From the NCBI RefSeq assembly GCF_040115645.1, contig NC_089560.1:1922001-1986000 (forward strand): a stretch of DNA of 64,000 bases, read 5' to 3'. How positions within the stretch are numbered: position 1 is the stretch's first letter; every line of letters begins with the position of its first letter. This DNA comes from Euwallacea fornicatus (Eukaryota > Arthropoda > Insecta > Coleoptera > Curculionidae). Made by a program: the position numbers and the translations under genes. Under the pieces are notes generated by a model. It saw only the letters and a list, made by a program, of their open reading frames with translations. It searched no databases and was not told the DNA's origin. Positions 1 to 11,258 of the stretch are shown piece by piece.

Positions 1-794
1 CTAGTTTAATTCAGAATACGCGATTTTTTTTGGGACGAGTACGTACATGATCTATAAATAAGTAAAATACATAACTAAGTCATACTGATTGAAATAGTGG
101 GTAAATACATTATTTAAATTAACTTACCATTTTAACAATGACATCACCAACATGAAAACGGTGACCTTATTGATAGTCAATGGGACATCGGGAATAGGAA
201 ATCGGGACTAAGCATTATGATCATTTATACACAATGATATTGGGATCTCATTAGGTTGTTTACATAAATAGATTAACATTTCATGGTCAAAATGTGGGTT
301 GAAAAATTTATGATTTCACGGTATTAGTGAGAGAGTAGTAATATTGTGAAACTTAAAGCTAGAACTTTGTCTTTATATATGGGGAATCCTATAGTTACCA
401 TGGATAACACGTAAAGAATGAATACTAAAGAGATAAAAAAACAAAGAAAATATGTTTATGTATTGACTTTACTTCGTAATACGTATTTTTATCACTGGTG
501 TTGCGCTCACATGCAGGTATTGTTTGGTCATCAAACAAACCATTATAGTTTCGACGCTAATGAGCAATTTGGTTATCAAGCAATGGTTCCGGGTAGAGGT
601 AGCTTTACTAAGAATTAAACAGTATAAAGGGACTTGTAATTACTTAGACGTTTGAAGAGGTACTCCACCTACAAGTGGATAATTATCTTCCTTCTTGTTT
701 GCCAACAAAATTCAATTATGCAAAATATGCAATTTCGTCAAATTAATTATACTAACCTTTTATTTATCAAAACAACATTAAAGTATGAGCTTGG
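1..794. other. Intergenic, upstream of the CIMIP2-like gene
   Basis: AT-rich sequence with no reading frame that resembles a protein and no clear repeat ends. Two open stretches (418-618 and 652-1011) have no recognisable family. The second runs out of frame through the first two real exons of the next gene. It presumably holds the promoter of the gene starting at 795, but no convincing TATA or initiator could be chosen. Confidence 0.5.
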
Positions 795-2387
795 ATGGAA
801 CTCATCTCATCATCAAACTCACATTTTATTCCGGGGTTATGATTTTGTAACTCTTAAGACAACAATTAAGTTTTATATAAAGAGAAAATTTAAGGTACAC
901 CGGCTTTTACCCTCAGTACAAGTATCCCATAGAAAGCGTTTATGGAAGCACCACTCACAATGGGTTGCTGGACGCTACGGTACAACATACCGACAAAATT
1001 GCACTTTCTGATATAAGTGATGATGATCATAAGGCAGGTATCATTTGCACGTACTGAAGATCAAAATTATAAGAAAATCCTCAGGCTAGTCGGCCCGTAA
1101 TAAGAGACGTCGACATAGTCAATGACTGGCAAGACAACACAATTTACAAGCACCCCATGGTGTCCGGTTATGAAGGTAGTTAACACTAATACTATAGTAA
1201 AAATTCCCTTTATCGTTTTGCACAATTTTATAGAATTTATGCCAACACAACACACAGAATTCGGGCAAAGGGACAGACTTCAAGCCGCAGAAACGTTGTA
1301 TGATTTCGCACCCCTACGGCCCCAAAACAGAGCTGGCCTGAACCAGATAATCACAATTGGATGTCTCCAAAATAAGAAGTTGGAGCCCAAGACTTTGGAA
1401 GAGACACAAGTGATTCTGTTATAGTTAAGCACTCACTCAGGATTGTGCGATTTAATTGCCTTATACAACATTCAAATACTTCAAATCAAACACTAGTCAT
1501 CTGAAAACAAAACAAACAAAGACATATGGCTTTGGTCAAGTAATTGGATATTTTGTGCACAAAACGGCTGATTGGGACTACTAATTATCTGTATTGTCAG
1601 AACATCGAATTTATCTATGTATTTTTGCAGTTGACTCAAAGCGACTTCAAGTTCCCACTCATTGAGGTACGACCGGAACGTGGTGGGTTGTTGAGAAACG
1701 TGTCTGTAACGGAATCACTAGTTACACTACCTACGAAATCAGTTCCGTATTTTTCTGATAACATGAATTCCGAGAAATATCTTAAAGCAGGTGAGAAGAG
1801 TTTGTACCTAAGTTAATGTATACGAGTAATAATTATCCATTGCTTGAGAAAATAGTTATTGGAGATTACCATTAAATTACCAAGAAGTGGCATGATGGTG
1901 GAAAAGCTTACTACGTGAAAACTTCGATTAAAATAATTCCGCTCTACACCATCTTCATTTACCCATTTAGGTACATACTCTTACGTTCTCTTCACACTTT
2001 TTGCCTGGTTATTTTAATCCCTATTTTTCAACAGGATTTACGCGCCACGACGTACCCTTTGATTATGCAGCCTTTGGCGGAGCCAATGATACAATGACCA
2101 ATTCTTCCCTTTGCAAGTTTAGCTCCAACTACACGAGATTGCGTAACGAATGGGCCCCAGTGAAAATTGATCGGCCTGACCATTTAGCATTCGTACAAAC
2201 TGCTGAGATTTACCATAAACATATCGGACAGTTGCCCAGTTATGGAGGGCATATTCCTGGAGCTATATTTAGGTACGTATTGTTTTTTATTTAAGTTCCT
2301 TCAAACAATTATTGCAGGTATGGAAAAACGTACGGGAATGATTCCCGAGACGCGAAGAGATGGTTACGAGGTGATTTTAGCAACTAG
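795..2387 (+). CDS. Ciliary microtubule inner protein, CIMIP2 (FAM166/UPF0605) family
   Basis: Seven exons: 795-835, 895-1016, 1074-1175, 1234-1409, 1631-1790, 2035-2272, 2318-2387; 302 residues, with frames closing at every GT-AG join. The family consists of small proteins inside the lumen of axonemal doublet microtubules in motile cilia and sperm tails. Four family repeats are visible: IPGYTGFYPQYKY at residues 12-24, HPMVSGYEEFMP near 81-91 followed by FGQR, PYFSDN..EKYL..GFT near 187-203, and SYGGHIPGAIFRYGKTYG near the C-terminus. The start ATG at 795 lies 12 codons before the first IPGYTG motif, as is usual. The exon 2 donor is uncertain: 1016 gives a 57-bp intron, while a stronger donor at 1037 would leave an intron of only 36 bp. 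The gene is convergent with the aminotransferase. Restriction to ciliated cells (testis, chordotonal neurons) is inferred from the family. Confidence 0.87.
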
Positions 2388-2913
2388 AAAAATTTTATGG
2401 GATATTAAATTAAGTTTGTCCAAAAAATTATGGTTTTATCTACAGCTCCTTGTAATATCTTGCAGCTTGATGTTCTTAGAATTGCTTTTCAATCATCTGT
2501 TTGGTAGCCTCTACTTATTTCAGATGCTCGTATGCATATTTCCTAGTGTCTATCAGTGTTTACAATGTGTCTTTATCATATATGGCATTACCAATTAATC
2601 TTTTCTTCACAATTATTAAAACTTTCACCAATGCATTCAAAAATTTAGATGCATCATGTTAAGAATTGATTTAAAGAAACTAAAAGCAGTAACTACTACA
2701 AGAAAAGCAACCACAAGGATCTCCTTCTCACGATGCCTAGAAGACCGTTTTGTTTGAATTATGGTATACAAGGTTTAAGCTTCTTTGCAACTGGATCTAT
2801 ATTTAAACAAATGCAGCCAATCGGATCAAAAAATATATTATCTTATAATATACATCTTAAGAAACCAATGCAGATAATAATGTTTTCAACAAATAACTAT
2901 GGCGCAAAAGATA
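2388..2913. other. Convergent 3' intergenic spacer
   Basis: 526 bp between the stop codons of the CIMIP2-like gene (+) and the aminotransferase (-). AT-rich with no coding signal. It must hold both 3' UTRs; an ATTAAA near 2615 is a candidate poly(A) signal for the + strand gene. Confidence 0.55.
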
Positions 2914-5186
2914 TTAGTTTTTTCCAGACTTCCACTTCCTGAAAATATCCGCTGCAGCTTGCAAATTTTTGTCTTCCTGTAAAACCACAAAATAATACTC
3001 TCAAATATAGTCTATAAATAGGAAATCCCAGATTACTTACCTTAATAAAACAATATCGAACGAAATTTTCTGCTAAAGCTTTGTGCTCAGTAGAATAAAA
3101 TGCAGTAGGAGGAATTCCCTGCAATCCTACGTTCTTTGTCATCCATTTAGTGAACTTGTAGTCTTTGTATTGATCGGTCTCAGAGCTCAGATCAACCTGC
3201 GACTCTTTAGATATTTGTCAATTGGATATTTTTTACTTCAGAAAGGAACTGTACCTAAAGCACTCCAGTCGGCCATCATAAAATAGCCGCCCTCAGGAAC
3301 TACAGGTTTGAAGCCAGTTTCTTGGAGAAATTTTGCCATAAATTCCTTTTTTGGTTCTAGTTCATTGCATATGGAGTTGAAGTAGCAGTTATCGGAATTG
3401 AGACGTTTTAATTCCGTTTCAAAAGCAATTGCAGCGGCTTCCTTAAATTAATTATCTGTTTATACCTTCTTGAATATTGCACAAATATACAAAAATATTA
3501 TAAAAGTACAGGGATTTGAAAGTTGTAAGGAGAGAATGGGAAACAGGGAATGCAACTATAGAAATAGAAAAAGGGTACTTTGAACATAAATCAAACAGTG
3601 GTACGAAAAAAAGAGAGAAAAAAAATTCTACCAAAGACATGGAGGAATCTGAATTAATATTTTTTTATATGATCACACAAACTAACCTGGATGGGTGTAC
3701 ATCCTGTATAAACTGAATTCTGATGAATCATTTGAGCGTTGAACAGCAAATTGGAAGGTCCATAGACCCATCCCAATTTCCATCCAGTTACACTGAAAGT
3801 TTTGCCTGCAGAACCAATTGTCAGAGTTCTTTCCCACATGCCAGGAAGAGTAGCTAGTAAAAATTAATACAATAATAAATAAAATTGTTCATGATAGGAA
3901 TTCCAAAGTGAATTCGGACTTCCCACATGTGCAAAAATTAAATTGCACATGCGAATAATCCGAAATTAGTTGAGAACTTAACCTGGAAATATATGCTAAT
4001 TTGTCATTTAGGTCAAAATTGGAGTGGGAGTATTGTAATGAAATTTGTACCTATTCGTGTATGTCGATGTGGTTTATACACCATCCACTCATAAACTTCA
4101 TCTGAAATGCAGAGCACATTGTATTTTTTGCATAAATCTGCAATTAATGTCAGTTCTTCCAAAGTGAAGACTTTGCCTAAAGGGTTGTTTGGAGTATTTA
4201 ATATGATGGCTTTAGTTTTTGCATTAAAGAGTCCCTCTAATTCTGCTTTGTCTAATTTAAAGTCTCCTGATGTTAGTATTTTAGCATCTGTTTGTTTCTG
4301 AAAATTATAGTTTAGTTAATGGTTATACTAATTCAGTAGAATATGCTCATGAAAACATACAGGTTTCAGTGAGATAAACTTAGGAACACCTCCAGCATAT
4401 TTTACCATGGGGGCATAGCAATCAAAAAATGGTTCTATAATAATTACTTCATCACCAACATCTACGTGCCCTAAAAGCAAATTAAGAACTCAAATTTATG
4501 GATTTAAATGAACTGTTGAGTACCATACAGATTTAATCTTAAAACTTCACGTGGTAAATTTATTCTAAGAAATTCACCTGTAATTGATGAGTAAAGTGCT
4601 TCATAAGCTCCCAAGGTAGTCATTATTTCAGTCAGTGGGTTTAATTCCCTACCTATCAGAGTGGAATATAATTGAGCAATAGCTTGAACTAATCTGGGAT
4701 GTCCCTATACAAAAAAAACCGTGAATAGTGAAAATATTATAATAAAATTTTGCTTTTGCTTTATGTATATAAAGTACCTAAAACATTAAATACTTACAAA
4801 TCCTCGAGTGTACTGGTGTAAGTTCCTATTTGAAGCCACTTCTATCAAGGCATCAGTAACATATTTAGGAGGTGGGTAATCTGGAAAACCTTGTCCCAAA
4901 TTGAGGGGTTTATACTTCAATGCCAGTTGAATATATTCGACCCTAAATATTCATTACAATTTCTAACCTGTTTGGAAAGTAACAAAACTCACCAAACACT
5001 AGGTTCACTTCCTGCATAAGCTGCAGGCAACTTGAACTTCTGCACAATATCATCCATTTTTTGAAAAGCTGCTGATACGTGCGAGATATACTTTACAGAT
5101 TGTTGGATAAAGGGCCGACGATGTTCTTTGAGTGATCTATGCAGGAAGCGGCTTAAATTATTTGATATTTTTACGATGACCGACAT
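2914..5186 (-). CDS. Kyat: Kynurenine aminotransferase / cysteine-S-conjugate beta-lyase
   Basis: Nine exons on the minus strand: 5186-4993, 4942-4798, 4704-4578, 4470-4361, 4297-4051, 3853-3687, 3441-3255, 3204-3041, 2976-2914; 467 residues. PLP-dependent fold-type I aminotransferase (class I/II) that transaminates kynurenine to kynurenic acid and can cleave cysteine S-conjugates. Visible signatures are LGQGFPDYPPP near the N-terminus, NTPNNPLGK, SDEVYE, SAGKTFSVTGWKLGW with the PLP-binding lysine at about residue 292, and the substrate-binding arginine in FVRYCF. The first 43 residues are basic and hydrophobic, without acidic residues before Glu21, like a mitochondrial presequence. A second ATG (codon 44, at 5057) would give a cytosolic form starting MDDIVQKF. 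The gene shares a 600-bp divergent promoter with Raf. KYAT1 versus KYAT3 cannot be separated by eye. Confidence 0.95.
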
Positions 5187-5380
5187 CTAATTTGGACACT
5201 ACTACTTAATCAAAACAGAATATGTACAATTAGTTGAAATTGGATTATTGTTGTTGTCAAATTTTTTCTTCTAACCATCTACATACATAATTACTTAAAA
5301 GACTAATCTAAATAATTAATATTTTATCATGATTTCAAATTTTGTAATTAAACAAATATTGAGAGAAACGCACATAACCT

Positions 5381-5416
5381 ATTTGACCCCTAGAGCAGGC
5401 GCTCTAAGGGTCAAAT
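5381..5416. repeat. 36-bp inverted repeat with everted GGGTCA half sites
   Basis: ATTTGACCC..TAGAGC on the left pairs with GCTCTA..GGGTCAAAT on the right around a 4-base centre, with one or two mismatches. The arms contain TGACCC and GGGTCA, everted nuclear-receptor half sites. It lies in the shared Kyat/Raf promoter. It could equally be a small MITE core. Confidence 0.6.
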
Positions 5417-5440
5417 AATCAGATAGTCACTTGGTTGTGG

Positions 5441-5448
5441 TGACGTCA
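5441..5448. promoter_or_regulatory. CRE-type palindrome TGACGTCA
   Basis: A perfect 8-base cAMP-response element (bZIP, CREB/ATF class) about 350 bp upstream of the Raf start and 255 bp upstream of the Kyat start. A chance match is possible, but the position inside a divergent promoter supports function. Confidence 0.4.
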
Positions 5449-5797
5449 GTAAAAAGAATATACGGCAATGTGACCATGAGAGATTTTCGCATTGGCAACT
5501 CTTTAAAATGCAACATTGCTCTTGTATTTTGACTTTCAGACTGTCAACAATAAAATTAGAGAGTTGTATATCCGAAAATAATCGTAGCTTACTAGAGAAA
5601 TCACAATCCTAAAACCTTTTGAGGGAACCTGCACAGGCTACATTCCTACGTTAGAACAATTTTGTTGAAAATCCTTAAACTGACAAATGTCAACTTCAGG
5701 TAAATTCCAATACAATACCGCCGACTGTCATTCCGTGGACTTCGAGGAAAACGAAAAAAATTGATAAAAATTGAAAATTGGCAAAAAGCCCTCAAAC

Positions 5798-5833
5798 ATG
5801 AACGAATATTATGGCAGTCTTAAAAGGGCCTAA
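5798..5833 (+). CDS. uORF overlapping the Raf start codon
   Basis: An 11-codon reading frame opens at an ATG in a good insect context (AAAC before the ATG) 13 nt before the first Raf ATG, in another frame. It ends at TAA 5831-5833, inside the Raf coding region. Ribosomes that start here would miss the Raf ATG at 5811 and could only resume at a later ATG, the first in frame being 5910. No peptide function is claimed. Confidence 0.5.
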   Translation: MNEYYGSLKRA

Positions 5834-8800
5834 GGGTATTAGTAATCTCTACAAAACGACGTTGAATGGAAGTGTGCTTTCTTATGCTGATGCGACCAGC
5901 GATAACAGTATGTCGAGCGAAAGTGAAGACGAAGTCATCCTGGATCTACAGGAAGAAATTAAAAATATCGAAAATGTAATCGCTCTGACGAGGGCCAATA
6001 TAGATGCCTTAAACGCGAAGTTCGCTGATTTTCAACATCCACCTGCTATGTACTTAAAGGAATATGATGAACTCACTTCAAAGTTACATGAACTTGAAGA
6101 AAATAAGCGAAAGTTGGCTGAAAAGATTAGTTGTGGGGGACCTAATAGCAAAGAGTCTTATAGGTAAAAAAATATCTATTATCCTTAATTATGTATTCAT
6201 ATACATTTCATTAGAACTAGGACAACTTATGATGCTAATTAATTATTGTAGTGGAAGTTCGAGCAGTCAATCACTTCTTAGCCAAAGTCAAAGCAGTACC
6301 TTGGAACGAGACAAACATCTTGTAAGAAGCCCTCCCCAACAAGCAGCATACCCTCGACCAAACCCGCCAGCATTAATGACTCCACGATTTTTGAGGGCAT
6401 TTTTACCTAATAAACAAAGAACCAGTGTGCAGATTCGAGATGGCTTGACATTACGTCGTGCTTTAGCCAAGCCCATGAAGTTAAGAAATCTCAGCTGTGA
6501 AATGTGTGTTGCCTTTTTGGGTGATGAAAAATCTACTAAAAAATTAAATTGGAATGTAGACATAAATACTTTAGATTGTGATTCAGTGACTGTAAAAATA
6601 ATTGATAAGTTTCCAATTCCTACCAGTATATCACATAATTTTGTTAGGAAGACATTCTTCTCTATAGTGTTTTGTGAAGTGTGCCAGAAACTTGTGTTTA
6701 CTGGGTTTAATTGTAGGACATGTGGTTATAAGTTCCATCAAAGATGTGCCGGAGGGGTTCCTTTTTTGTGCCACCAGGTATGTATCAAGAGCTGCTGAAT
6801 AGGTGAATTTTTTGTTGGAACCTATATACCAGTTGATTATAACTTTGATCTTCTGCCTACATACTGCAAATATTGTCCTTTCTTCTTGAAATGCTGTGAA
6901 TTTCTTTGAACCTCATTGAATTAAGTCTTCATAACTATGTTTCTGTGTTTTTTATAGGCAAGAATGACAGATGCTTACTATAGATTCCTCCTCACCCAAC
7001 CAATGGACTCCAGTGCTGGTATTCTCCAAGTGGGCCCTGCTCATATGATCACCAAACAACAATTTGAAAGACAACCTGGTGCACTTGGCCAACAGGACCG
7101 TTCTAGTTCTGCACCTAATGTTTGCTTAAATAGTGTTAAAGGTCAGTTTTTCATGGATTATAACAAAATAGAAACAATTGTTTCAAAATATTAGTCACGT
7201 GTTTTCAAAATAATAATTATAAATATGTTTTTAAAACATAGTATGGTATGAATAACAGATTTATAAAGACTTATGGGAAAAGGATCTTTTGACCCCTTTT
7301 TGTATAAATGCAAACAGATGCTTTGAATTTGGGAAATTTCCTAATAGATCTAAAGCTGGTAGGGTTATTTTAATATCTAAGAGTAGGCAATATAGTAAGT
7401 TCAGAAACTATTGTCCTATCTGTAATAATCATAACTCTTGACTCTTGTCAACACAGAGTCTTGATACACTGACTCATTAAAGCTATAGGTATGCATGTTA
7501 CTTTTCTATATTTTTTTCAATGTGAAATTTTAAATCAACTATAGGCATCAAAGTCTTTGAAAACGGTCGAAGATACTAAAATTACTATTGCTTATTGTGC
7601 AAAAAATATTTATTATTATTGTTATTTATTAGAACTAGAGATCTTATTTTAAATTTATAATCAAGGGCTGGAAGGGGCAAGGCCTCTACCATTCCTCAAT
7701 AAACCTCCCGGAGAGCAGGATTCGCCGCATTGCAAGAGCACGCAGGCATCTCCTACTGGATCACATCACCCCAAGAGGCCCCGAGCGAGGCAAGTAATTT
7801 TTCCATGTGTAGACTCATAAATTCGAAAGTTAAATTCCCGAAACTTAAGAAGTTAATACTTTACTAGTAATTTGATCGTTTTCTAAATATTCTTTAATAT
7901 ATTATAGGTCTGCTGATGAAAGCAAGCCCTTGCTAGCAGCACGAGAGAGTATTGAAGATTGGGAAATCCCCGCTGACGAAATTTTAGTAGGGAATCGCGT
8001 GGGTTCCGGCTCATTTGGAACCGTGTATAAAGCCCATTGGCATGGTCCGGTCGCAGTAAAAACATTGAATGTGAAGATACCTACCGTAGCTCAATTACAA
8101 GCATTCAAAAACGAAGTGGCCGTTTTACGTAAAACTCGCCATGTCAACATTTTGCTGTTCATGGGATGCGTTAGCAAACCACAGTTAGCCATAGTGACCC
8201 AATGGTGTGACGGAAGCAGTCTGTACAAGCATTTGCATGTAGTGGAAACAAAATTTGTACTCTTTACATTGATAGAAATTCAAAGACAGATTGCGCAAGG
8301 CATGGAGTACCTTCATGCGAAAAACATTATTCATCGTGATTTGAAATCGAACAACATCTTCTTACATGATGATTTAACAGTTAAAATCGGAGATTTCGGT
8401 TTGGCTACCGCGAAAGCTCGTTGGTCCGGGTCGCAACAGTCTCAACAGCCAACAGGATCCATTTTGTGGATGGCGCCTGAGGTAATTAGAATGCAAGAGG
8501 AGAATCCTTACAGTTTCCAGAGTGATGTGTACGCGTACGGAATTGTGATGTTTGAGATGCTTACTGGGCAACTTCCATATTCCAAAGTGAACAATAAAGA
8601 TCAGATTTTGTTTATGGTGGGGAGAGGGAATTTGAAGCCAGAATTGACGTTACTGCGGCAGGACACTCCGAACGCATTGCGCCGGTTGTTGGAACAGTGC
8701 ATAAAGTTTAATAGAGACCAACGCCCATTGTTCAGTCAAATTTGCTCTTCCTTAGAAAACCTGCTAAGGAATCAACCGAAAATTAGTAGATCCGCTTCGG

Positions 8801-8919
8801 AACCGAATATGAATCGCACCACTTTATCTGAAGACTTTACATACAGTTGCCAGAGTCCTAATACTCCTTCAACTTTTAATAGTAACTTTTTGTTTTATGG
8901 AGCGAGTGGTAATATCTAA
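5811..8919 (+). CDS. Raf: Raf serine/threonine kinase (pole hole orthologue)
   Basis: Five exons: 5811-6163, 6252-6777, 6958-7141, 7666-7789, 7908-8919; 732 residues. MAP kinase kinase kinase that links Ras-GTP to MEK in receptor tyrosine kinase signalling. Domains: N-terminal acidic helix with the insect motif NIDALNAKFADFQ; Ras-binding domain about 171-240 with a conserved Arg in KLRNL; C1 zinc domain about 245-292 (H-x12-C-x2-C pattern); inhibitory 14-3-3 site RSSSAPNV near 345; kinase domain with GSGSFGTVY (about 427), AVK lysine (about 445), HRDLKSNN (about 537), DFG (about 558); C-terminal 14-3-3 site RSASEPNM near 690. No key residue is missing. The intron after exon 4 must use a GC donor. 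Start choice is open: ATG 5811 gives the longest frame, while ATG 5910 (MSSESEDE) begins like fly Raf. Confidence 0.97.
7790..7907 (+). other. Raf: GC-AG intron of Raf
   Basis: The exon ends ...GCGAG and the intron begins GCAAGT, the consensus for U2-type GC-AG introns. The acceptor is ATTATAG at 7907. Only this join gives the conserved R-A-R-S-A-D-E-S run. The nearby GT at 7794 leads straight to a stop codon in the next exon. Confidence 0.88.
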
Positions 8920-11258
8920 GATATCTCACCCTGAATCGGGTTTTTGTAAAATAGATTATTCTAGTAGTGTTCGCCTTGTTTTTAAGGCAGAAATTTTAAC
9001 TAATATCACAAATGCCTTCTTTAGGTGTTTCTTAGTAATTGTATGAGTTGTCAGTGTTAAGTGCCCTGAGCCAAACAAGGTGGATAGATCGGCTCGACCT
9101 GTGGAAAGGTTTTGTGGGCGATAGATATTGGTGTTCCAAATGGGAATAATTTCACGGTTTTACTATTATTTTCGAGTAATGTTTCATTCCTTGGTTTCCA
9201 GTTTTTAAACGGTTGAGGCAATTTGTTGTACAGAATGTTTCAATAGTTACGTAAGAGATGCAGAGTTGGTAAGCAAAGGATTATGCAAAGTATCTAAAAT
9301 AAACCGAGTCAAATAGCGATAAATTATTAGTTTGAAATCGCTGTAGCCACGGCAAGTATTGCATATCAAATCTCTCAAGGGGCCGAAACAGTTTTTCGTT
9401 TACTGCGCATGTATCTACTGATACGCACCACGTGGTTGCAAGTTTGCTGGATCAGTGACAGCAAAAAAAAAAATATTATATATATATATATAATAAATAG
9501 AGAAATAAAATTATAATGGATTTTAATTTATACCAATTGGAGAAAAATGTTGTGTTTTACTCAGCGAGAACGCAACAAATTTCTTCGATTTTGCTTTGAA
9601 TATTGTTGCGCTGTTAAATTTAGTCCGTTTTCAGGTTATAAAACAAATTTAATATTTTCCACATCTTTAGAGATAATCTATTGTCTACAGATTTTTTTTT
9701 CCATTGTTACAATTTTTTTATCTCGCCTAGGCCAGTATGCGCGCAATTATAGATCACAAAGCTGTGCAACTTTGTCTTTATTAACTAACTCTGTATCGTT
9801 TAGAGAGATCTCAATTATGTGGCTCGAATTTGAAACACCCTGTGTATTAACTCCATAGGTATGGAGTAATTTTGAGAAAACATTACTAATAAAATTAATT
9901 ATTACGAACGGAAGTTAAAAGTGATATAAAAATAAAGCAAAAACGTCACCCTTTTATGATGAGTTGATTTTGGAGTAACATATAGGTAAAGCCCATTGTA
10001 TAGTCGTGAAGCTCTTTATGAAATAACACAATAACTGCTGTATTTATGGGCAGTGGTGAAAAGTGCTTTTGAAGGTAAAAGAACAAGTCTGTCGCCTGTC
10101 CAAGGTATTGTGACTATAGGTTCTATAACGTTATACTGACAGTGGGTAATTTTAAGATTTGGACAACATTGCAAATAGAACATTGTAAAAGCAATTTTTT
10201 AAAATAGACTGTGGTACTTTTTCTTTTAATAATTCGGTAAAAAAGTTAATTATTCAGCTTAGTAAACGTGGTGAAACGTATATATTAAACGTAGAGTCTA
10301 CAAATGATATCTGCCAAATATAAAAAAATTGATATATTTTTTTAATTATTTGAATTTTATAACAATATTATCTTTGAATGTATGATGTACTTTAAGAAAC
10401 GAAGATCAGTGTAATATCATCAGTACACGCGGAAGCTAATCAGTATCTCTAGAGAAGAAATTACTAATATTACCTGTAGTTGTCATTTAAAAAGTAAATA
10501 TTGACAACCTGTTTTTTAATATTTTATTATTTGCAACTTGGAGTGTCCGTCTTCAAAAACACCGAGAACCTATCAATTTCGCTGTCCGTATATACGTTAT
10601 AAATCAGTAATTAATTAAGCTACTTGTAGATAGGCGGAAATGTAAATTTTAAATTTCTTCAAATTGTATTGTAAATACATTTTATATAAACGTAAGTTAT
10701 CATTGTTTAGAAAGGGATGACATTAAGGGCCGTTCAGTTGTACTCCTAGAAAGCCATGAGATTTGTAAAACTTACAGATAGAAATAATTTCTGGTCCTAA
10801 TGGCATCTTAGTAAGATAACTATATAATTTCATTGTAAATCGTTCTGCAGCAGTCACGAGTGCCATAATTTGAAAGAAAAAATTAATAACGCACGGATTA
10901 TGTCAAATGTATTTCAACTGAATTATTACTTACTTTGGTTTTAATTAGTTTCTGTTTATTTCAGTATTTGTTAATATATTACTATGAAATAAGTGGTTTT
11001 GAATTTTATTGCTTCTAAACCTTTATTATGGTTATGTGGTGGAAGTAATGTGGCAAATAAACAAAAAAGAATACTTAATGAAGAATGTATATTACATTGT
11101 AAAATATAAAGTAGTAGGATCTAACACATAAAAAATTGACTAGAAGAAATACTAGAGCCATACTCCCTATAAGTTCCTCAATTTCAGTTTAAAAAACATT
11201 TCACTTGATAAACCCAATATGAATTCTGTAATTAAGTAGATTCCTACTATAGTAAAAG
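8920..11258. other. Raf 3' UTR and intergenic spacer
   Basis: No gene seen. AATAAA poly(A) signals occur at 9298 and at about 9492-9509, the latter beside a (TA)n run at 9475-9491. An open stretch at 9547-9858 has no family resemblance and ends near a stray ACACCCTGT motif (9836) like the transposon termini elsewhere in the window. The rest is AT-rich with nothing recognisable. Confidence 0.5.

Larger units (their letters stand above)
5187..5797. promoter_or_regulatory. Divergent promoter between Kyat and Raf
   Basis: About 610 bp separate the two start codons, which point away from each other, so both promoters and 5' UTRs lie here. Visible elements are a full CRE palindrome at 5441 and a 36-bp inverted repeat at 5381 that carries nuclear-receptor-like half sites. 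No TATA box is obvious for either gene. Co-regulation is inferred from the layout only. Confidence 0.6.

Noticed and set aside
652..1011. 119-codon open frame at the start of the window
   Set aside because: It crosses the first two CIMIP2-like exons in the wrong frame; the real frame shows the family motifs IPGYTGFYPQYKY.
6288..6563. Minus-strand open frame inside Raf
   Set aside because: Antisense shadow of the Raf Ras-binding region.
9547..9858. 103-codon open frame after Raf
   Set aside because: No family resemblance, no splice or start context, AT-rich 3' region.
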